Shown: positions 41,291 to 47,649 of the stretch, piece by piece
Layout: each line of letters begins with the position of its first letter
How positions within the stretch are numbered: position 1 is the stretch's first letter
Assembly (NCBI GenBank): GCA_003194525.1
Contig: NBIV01000460.1
Coordinates: 1 to 47,649 of the forward strand
Length of the DNA: 47,649 nucleotides
Direction of reading: 5' to 3'
Origin: Gracilariopsis chorda
Taxonomy: Eukaryota > Rhodophyta > Florideophyceae > Gracilariales > Gracilariaceae
The notes under the pieces: generated by a model
Databases searched by the model: none
The model's input: only the letters and a program-made list of their open reading frames with translations
Told to the model about the DNA's origin: nothing
Made by a program: the position numbers and the translations under genes

Positions 41291-42416
41291 CGAATGATGA
41301 GTTAAGTCGAAGACGACATTCAAAGCTTTCCGCTGCAGTACACAACTGTCCGGCAAGGGTTATGAAATGAACCACTTTATGGAAGGACGTAAACTACGAG
41401 TGATATATTGGCACTGTAGTGGGCCTCCACTAATTATTCGTTTTATTTTATCTATTTTTAATGTAATTAGTGGAGAGCCACACATTTAGATATTAAAGTC
41501 AGACTACTACATTGCTTCGCAGCCTAGTAAAGGGTGACCTGCCAAGGTAAGAGAGGCGAACGCCAACCAACAACCAGCACCCTCAACTCTTGAACCTTGG
41601 GTCAGACCGTCTGGAATAATGGGTCTTTTACGACAGAGAAGCACCTATAGTATCATTACTTAATTGTTTCTCAGCTATAGCTCTTTGTTCCGAAGATATC
41701 CTCACGTGTCCTACAGCTGACTGTTCTTGCTTGGCTCTTACGTTTATTTGTTGTGTTTTCCACAGGATCTTCTGATATAAGTATCAATCTGGCTGCTCTG
41801 AGTCTCCGTCCCTCCGCAACACCGTTTCATACACGTGATATGTTCATCGCTGATGCACACATCTTTGCGGTGTTATTCTAGCTTCGTTGGTTGCAAGGCC
41901 ACACGCACATTCGTGGTTCATCTGTGGCTTTACACACCACTACGGATGTCTTACAGGCATTAGTGTAATACCACACAAACTGATCTCCTGACCTAGAAGA
42001 GCAGTTGCTACTCAACGTGTGTTATCGGTTACTCGCGTTCGAGATATCTTTTATGTTGTACACTGCCTGTTTTCAGGATTCGGACAACACTCGCGCCATT
42101 GGTACTCGCGAAGTTAGAACCGTCGTTACAGAATCTGCTGAGACAGAATAGCCACAGGTCTGAACCACATTTTTCACTCGAAAATCCAGGCATCCAAAAT
42201 CTGGGAACCTATCTTCTGTTTTGTTTTCAGAGTGCAGAAGTTCCTGTGTTTTTAGTATCGATTTGTGCTGTGAAGCATGTTTTATGTGTGTAGAGAAGGT
42301 GTCGTGGTCGATTTGTTTGGTTTGTGTCGACTGCAACTCTCGTTGCGCTACGCTTGTTCGTTTTGTGTCGCGCTTGTTGCTGAGCGAACTAGAACGCCAG
42401 TAAGTATGCGGTCGCT
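41291..42416. other. no gene recognised; possible Copia 5' LTR area
   Basis: AT-rich, with a foldback CCTCCACTAATTA/TAATTAGTGGAGAG at about 41428-41478. No domain-bearing frame. Confidence 0.3.
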
Positions 42417-42710
42417 ATGCAGATAGGACGCCGGTGTAGTTCAGGGAAGCCTGATGCGGCTGGTAGCCCTTTAGCCACATCTATAGAGGTGCGCAATCGC
42501 TTATATCAGGAAGCAGTGAAATCGAGGTCGACAAGACAGGCTGGAACATCTTTCATGGTACCCACTCCCACTGCCAGCGAGAATTCGTCGTCAACATACG
42601 TTCTTCATGCTGAGACATAGCAGCTTCGTGCAGAATCTGCGTCTCATAAGTTCCGTCTGGAGGAAATGCAAATTCATAAGTGGAATACCACAGAAATGGA
42701 ACATCGTTGA
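42417..42710 (+). pseudogene. hypothetical charged reading with one in-frame stop
   Basis: ATG 42417 opens a 67-codon frame to TAG 42618. The same frame continues QLRAESASHKFRLEEMQIHK to a TGA near 42709. The helical, charged tail resembles the fragment at 9436-9609 in style, but no domain is seen. Confidence 0.25.
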
Positions 42711-43247
42711 ACATTATCCATACATCTTTCCGCTATTTCCCTTTGATCGGGTATAGAGTAAATGGTGTGTGCAAGTTTTAGCAGTTTGCTTTGCGAAGTG
42801 TGCGCAGATAGATTACAACCAAGGCTAACAAATATTAGTGCAAGAGAACTAAATAATGCCACATTTGATGCCAATGGTGTACCAGAAAGTACATCGGAAG
42901 GATAGTTTCTACGAAGAAATTCGATGAGTTTATCAGTGGTGATATCTAGAACATCGTTCTAGTAAGAATGATTAGTGCCTAGCATTGATATTTAGATGCT
43001 ATTCAAAACTAAGTGGGCTTGGGCGAAAGGTCTTCTTGTATTCCAAGATGGAGGGAGAGACGATGAATTGATCTGGGACATATTCATACTCGTGCTTTGA
43101 GAAGGAAATGGTAAACCAGTATTTACTGGCAAAGTACCTGGGGTTTCCTGTGCATGGTTTCTGTATTTAGCGTTGTTCTGAGAACGCGTTATTGGAAGTT
43201 TCACTACTTTCTAGTTTAGTCTAATCAAGATAACCCTTAGTGTACTT
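42711..43247. other. no gene recognised
   Basis: Short readings only, on both strands, with no motif. Confidence 0.3.
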
Positions 43248-43328
43248 TTGGTTTTTTTTTTGTTTTTTTTCTTTTTCTTCGTTTTATTTTGCCCTTTATC
43301 TCTTTGCATTTATCTTTTTCTTTTCATA
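43248..43328 (+). repeat. T-rich/pyrimidine tract
   Basis: Runs of T interrupted by G and C; low complexity. Confidence 0.8.
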
Positions 43329-43465
43329 GTCCCTATTAGTTAAAAAATTAGTATTTAATACAAACTTAAACTAATTTACTAATAACGCTGCTTCTCTGGT
43401 TTCGTGACAAACGTTTCTGTGATAAAGTGGGATTTGAGCACATGGGCAGTGCAGCGCTCGCTTGG

Positions 43466-43802
43466 CCAATTGGTAAGTCTTTTACGTGAGTTACAGTGGC
43501 TAACTAATTAATCTACAGTTTATTTAATTATTGTAGGCAGGTAGTGACACCACTCTACTGTGGTGTGATGCTATGCCATTATGGTCTTCCCAAACGTATC
43601 CCACGTAGCCAGGTCCACCTGTGCTTGATCCTAGCTCACCGTCAAGGTAAATGCAGCTATTCCTCACCAATGATGGTAAACATAGGCACCTCTTGGCTAC
43701 ATTTGATACCAACTGGTTTTTACATTCAACTTCTTGGGTTTTCCAAGATTATTTAGGACTTTATAAGCTATTTGCGCGGTACTGCCAACACTACCCAATT
43801 GG
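43466..43802 (+). mobile_element. 337-bp MITE-like element, copy 2
   Basis: Both ends are CCAATTGG, with imperfect inverted extension (CCAATTGGTAAGTCTT versus CCAATTGGGTAGTGTT). Full-length match, in opposite orientation, to 28585-28921, with identical length. No ORF. Confidence 0.75.
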
Positions 43803-44140
43803 TTACAGTAAGCACGCTTGAATATCTTGTGACCCTAGTTTTTGTTCTGCCAAACTCATTCGGTTGTCCAACTTCCACCCTTTAGGTCGAGCCTTAGTTG
43901 CGCTTCCGCCAAAAGTTTTTCAAACGGACTACCCGGCTAGTACTTGACACCTAATTGGTTGTAACACAGTTTTAGTAATGTTTTTGCAGGCTTTTTGACT
44001 CTGTAAACCAGATTTCACACAGGCTACACGTGATTTTATTTTCATTGTAGTTGGAATGGCGTTTTTTTCCTTCTATGCTTGACCCCTCTTAGAGTTAATT
44101 CGAATTAGCGTTTACTGACTAGCATAACACTAAAGAATCT

Positions 44141-44512
44141 TCAATTTATGAAACGCCTTTGTTGAGCTTCATATTTGCACTGTCTGTTGATTTGGCTTTC
44201 TGCGCAAAAGATGTGTATAAAACGTCGCTCAGATAGCTGGTGGCACTTTGGTTCACCGCCAAGTTTGTGAAATGAGGTAAGATTGTCAGCATTCCTTTCA
44301 AGATGTATGAAAGGTACGTTGATAGTACTTTGCTGGCAAACCAATACATATTTTGAAGACCATTTTTCTCTTGTAACTTTTGCCTCGAAATGTGCGATAG
44401 CTGGCGCCACCACCGAGTCCGTTGAACTCTCTGACCAAGCCGACGAAAATTCCGAGAAGCTTTTGCTTCGTGGCACTAGGTAGAATAGGGCTAGATTATA
44501 TAGTATACTCAA
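44141..44512 (-). pseudogene. possible Copia RNase H C-terminal fragment
   Basis: A 123-codon minus frame with INVPFIHLERNADNLTSFHK, reminiscent of the VEYI-SERN-ADILTK segment at the end of Copia RNase H. Only this short stretch is recognisable, and it is separate from the split Copia element. Confidence 0.35.
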
Positions 44513-44519
44513 TGTGGTA

Positions 44520-47500
44520 AAAGAAGTAAAACATGCCTATTGTTAAACTGTAGCTTCTCAGAAAGAAAAGCACAAAATCTTCTTTTGTATTACACTTTTC
44601 AATTAGCAAGCAAAAGCAAAAAAGTGAAGAATTAAAGGTACAAAAAGAGTTGTTTCTCCACCAATAGTAGTACTTGATAGTTGGGTTTTTGAGCACAGAG
44701 GGTGGAGTACTTTATCAGTGAATGTTACACTACTATAAGTACAGAACTGTTGTACAAATGATGATAATGATGTTAGTAAGCGTAAAATTGGTAACAAAAA
44801 TAGTAATCATGGCGGCCAAAATAGATGGTTGAGGCAATCTAGTTCTCGCGTTCTTTACCAAACTACACAACAAACTATACACAGATGCTATTCTTTTGTG
44901 AACCTGAAACAGAATTCTGCCGTACTAGGCAGCTACGCAAGACTACACAATTTACGTAGGTGACCTAAAGTTGCGTGGTTGCATGATGTGTTATCCACGC
45001 AAGCTAAAAACTCATACCGCATTGCTACCGCACGCGTGACTTTGTACCGAATTGTAGGCAATAAACGGACACACGCGTCCCACTGGGCCACCGTAATGGC
45101 ATGCGAATCTTGAGATAGTCGGTAACAATCATATATTTTGGTTTCATCCCATCAGCGCAAAGGTAAGCCTTATTTAACCTTCAAAGGTACCGGTAACCCA
45201 AAAGGATACAGTTTTCCGGTGGTAGATTCGGATTAATGAATTCTGGAGGCAAATCTGCGCGCAATGTACACGAATTGGAAATGTTGTATATCGCAGCCAC
45301 TACATTGCAGCCAACTGTTTTCAAGAATTAGCTGCGCAGCGGGATAATATCCACGCCTTAAAAGGGCTGGAGATATTATCTCGTTCTACATAATTGATTG
45401 CTGCTCTGCACCACATGTATTCGTGAGAACCATCCGCGCCGTGTCAGTAACGTTTACCTTCGCGGTGTTCTACCTTCGTACCACTGCTGCAGCCCGCTTC
45501 CTGCTATCAGAAGCACATCTGTACGCTGATACTGCCTCGACTTTAACACACCATATAGTAACGTAATACGGGCAGAACGTTCTACGGACCGGATGCGGTG
45601 CCTGCAAAAAATTCCACGCCGATTTCTGCAACACTCTGTTCGCACTTCTTGCCTGCGTAGCGTTACCATGGTTTCCATACGAACAAAGATCTTTACACAA
45701 AAAGCGCCGGTCGTTCCGGGCGTGTGATGTCTCGTCGGATTACTTGCACCATCCATGGAGAATTATATGGAACGATTATAATGTTAGTTCGGGAAATCCT
45801 GCTCTGTGCTCACACTGATTCTTTCGTTACTCACAAACGCGCCTCTTTGCTGCATAGGCATGCAACCCTGAAGCAAGCTTAGTCATCGGAAAGAAGCGCC
45901 CGCGTGACAGCTTCTGCCACGCCGGCGCGACGTGTGCTCGTCGCGTGTCCCTGCGACAGTCGTCTGTGACATATCAGGGATCTGCGCTGTAAAATCATCA
46001 ACACTTTAGCTGTCACAAAGTTCAGGAAAGCGGGCAGGCAGGAAAACAAAACCGAATCCTTTGTAGCGTTTAGAAGTAAGAAGAAAGCTCTGAGCGTGTG
46101 AAGATGACGACGGAGATTCACTCAATCACAGGAGAGGATGCAAGCCGAAATTTGAAGAACACTTCTGTGGTAAGCTCATTGAATTGCATCCTTCTCCGAT
46201 ATTAAGACTCTAGGCGAACAAAGAATCTGTGCAACCCAGGATTTGTGGGTGGTTCTTTTGGGTTTCAGCCTGGTACAGTATGTACGAAGAGGCAAAGCGC
46301 CGCAAATGCACAGAGGAAATTGATCCCTCCCATGACTCTGCTGGTTTCTACGATGGCGTCGTGCTCTCGTTGTGCTCAGATAGAATAGCATCTTCAATTT
46401 GACCAGGTTTTGAGATATCGAAGAATGGCTCCTTTCGGATGCAGAAGCATTATTGACAAACAATCCATTGTCTGAGACTAGTGCATATACTCTTTTCTTG
46501 GAACGGAAATTTGAGTAACAAGTACTACGTGTGCATGTAACACAGACGTACCTGTAGGGCCACGGAGCTCAGTCGAAGACAGACTACAAGCTCTGTCTCC
46601 GACGTGAGTGTCCCGTACTGTAGTTTTAGGATCTTCTAGATGTCTCGATCGTAGCTACTGGACTATATAGAAGGAGATGAAGTCTGGCGTTCCTTCCTCC
46701 GAACCAGCCAGATCTTCCATTGTACCGCCTCTCCAGTTTCAGTGTTACAGTGCAGGTTCAAAACTTGTCGTAAACTATATTTGGGTTTCGAATTGCAATT
46801 GGTTACGAGTTTCTGGGATTATAAAGCAAGTGCTTCCTATTTCTTGTAAGACAATTTGGTTTATTAAATGCATTTTTTGTCTCCCATATTCATTCATCGA
46901 TTTACCTATACTCTTTGCAGTTTATGCATGCTAATACGGTGAATCACTGTAAGGAGACAGAAAATCGTTCAGAACGAGCGCAGCTACAATTCTCATGTTC
47001 TATGTGAGCTCTTGCTAGAAGGATATACCATTGTGAATATAACTCGTACATACTAAACAACTATACGTACAACTTGCACAGGGCACTACTGAGGCGGACG
47101 TGGACGTTGTACGTGTACGTCTATTAGTACTATGAAGACGGATGTGGAAGTAGAAACGTGTTCAATGTACGCTAGTAAAAAAGAAGAGTCGCGTAGTAAC
47201 CTTATAAAAGCCACCCACCTACTGGGGCCACATGAGGCTCCCGGTAGACTTGTGCCGATCTCTACTGCTTGTATAAAGTTCAACCCCTACACTGCGCAAC
47301 TTGAGGCCATGAACATCACTAACGTTTCTGACGCCCCCAGCCACAACCATACCATGTAAAAACCCCAGGGTGTTTTTACGAGGAATCATGGACAACCCCA
47401 AATGCAACATGGACACGAATTATTGTTGTGGGGGAGTTGAGTTTAAGCGGGTGTAGGCTTCCCTTACCACCTGTTACCCTTGGTATCATGTTTGCTTATT

Positions 47501-47649
47501 AACATGCAATTTTGTGCCGCTCTGCACAGTTTTGCGCAAATGTTTAAAAATGGCTCAACTCCTAACATGTACCGCAACAGAGAAATCTTGGCGGTCCGGA
47601 TCTACGACCAACACGATTACACGGATCGCAGCAAGTACCAGTTGTAGAA
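44520..47649. other. no gene supported
   Basis: Readings up to about 100 codons occur on both strands (for example minus 45756-45454, plus 47132-47359), none with a motif, signal peptide or membrane segment. If introns are present, small exons could be hidden here. The stretch 44860-45010 resembles 14160-14310 weakly. Confidence 0.35.

Noticed and set aside
44141..44512. Assigning this fragment to the split Copia element
   Set aside because: That element already has an RNase H region at 14390-14939; this must be another copy if it is Copia at all.
1..47649. tRNA, rRNA, CRISPR arrays and bacterial operon signals
   Set aside because: No cloverleaf-like TTCGAATCC context, conserved rRNA segment or regularly spaced direct repeats were found, and element content is eukaryotic.

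Overview
This is a eukaryotic, repeat-dense window with no bacterial gene organisation. Nearly everything that can be recognised is transposon sequence: two Ty3/gypsy chromodomain retrotransposons, a Copia element, a hAT, a PIF/Harbinger nuclease, a 337-bp non-autonomous element present twice, and an 8.5-kb terminal-inverted-repeat unit with a methyltransferase-SET protein. The mix would suit a compact, retrotransposon-rich algal genome, such as a florideophyte red alga. That assignment is an inference from element types only and is weak.

Region 1 (1-9366) is the 3' part of a Ty3/gypsy element (copy 1). Plus-strand Gag end, protease, reverse transcriptase, RNase H, integrase and chromodomain are readable but broken by several frameshifts. 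After the chromodomain come about 3.9 kb of extra internal DNA with an intact antisense ORF (about 824 aa, RGG-rich tail), then a polypurine tract and a probable 3' LTR. The whole block is saturated with the word CGNNCGG and ends abruptly at about 9366.

Region 2 (9367-14380) is AT-richer. It holds a coiled-coil ORF, a PIF/Harbinger DDE nuclease on the minus strand, short hypothetical ORFs and a microsatellite.

Region 3 (14390-41290) reads best as one nested stack. The outermost layer is a minus-strand Copia element: RNase H and RT lie on the left (14390-15904), and integrase, protease, CCHC and Gag on the right (37484-41290). Its IN-RT linker is split by a plus-strand Ty3/gypsy element (copy 2, 15905-37483, LTRs of about 615 bp). 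The Gag of copy 2 is in turn split by an 8.5-kb unit here called X (17592-26125, imperfect TIRs). X carries an amino-methyltransferase + SET fusion and two further convergent ORFs. The pol of copy 2 also carries a 337-bp MITE-like insert and a complete hAT element (30208-32911) with a perfect 8-bp target duplication and an open transposase.

Region 4 (41290-47649) is mostly unassigned. It holds a second copy of the 337-bp element (opposite orientation), a small Copia RNase H fragment, a pyrimidine tract and a few short ORFs without recognisable domains. No tRNA, rRNA or CRISPR array was recognised anywhere.

The most unusual items are unit X with its methyltransferase-SET gene, the CGNNCGG word that pervades the gypsy family, and the intact antisense gene inside a gypsy element whose pol is broken.
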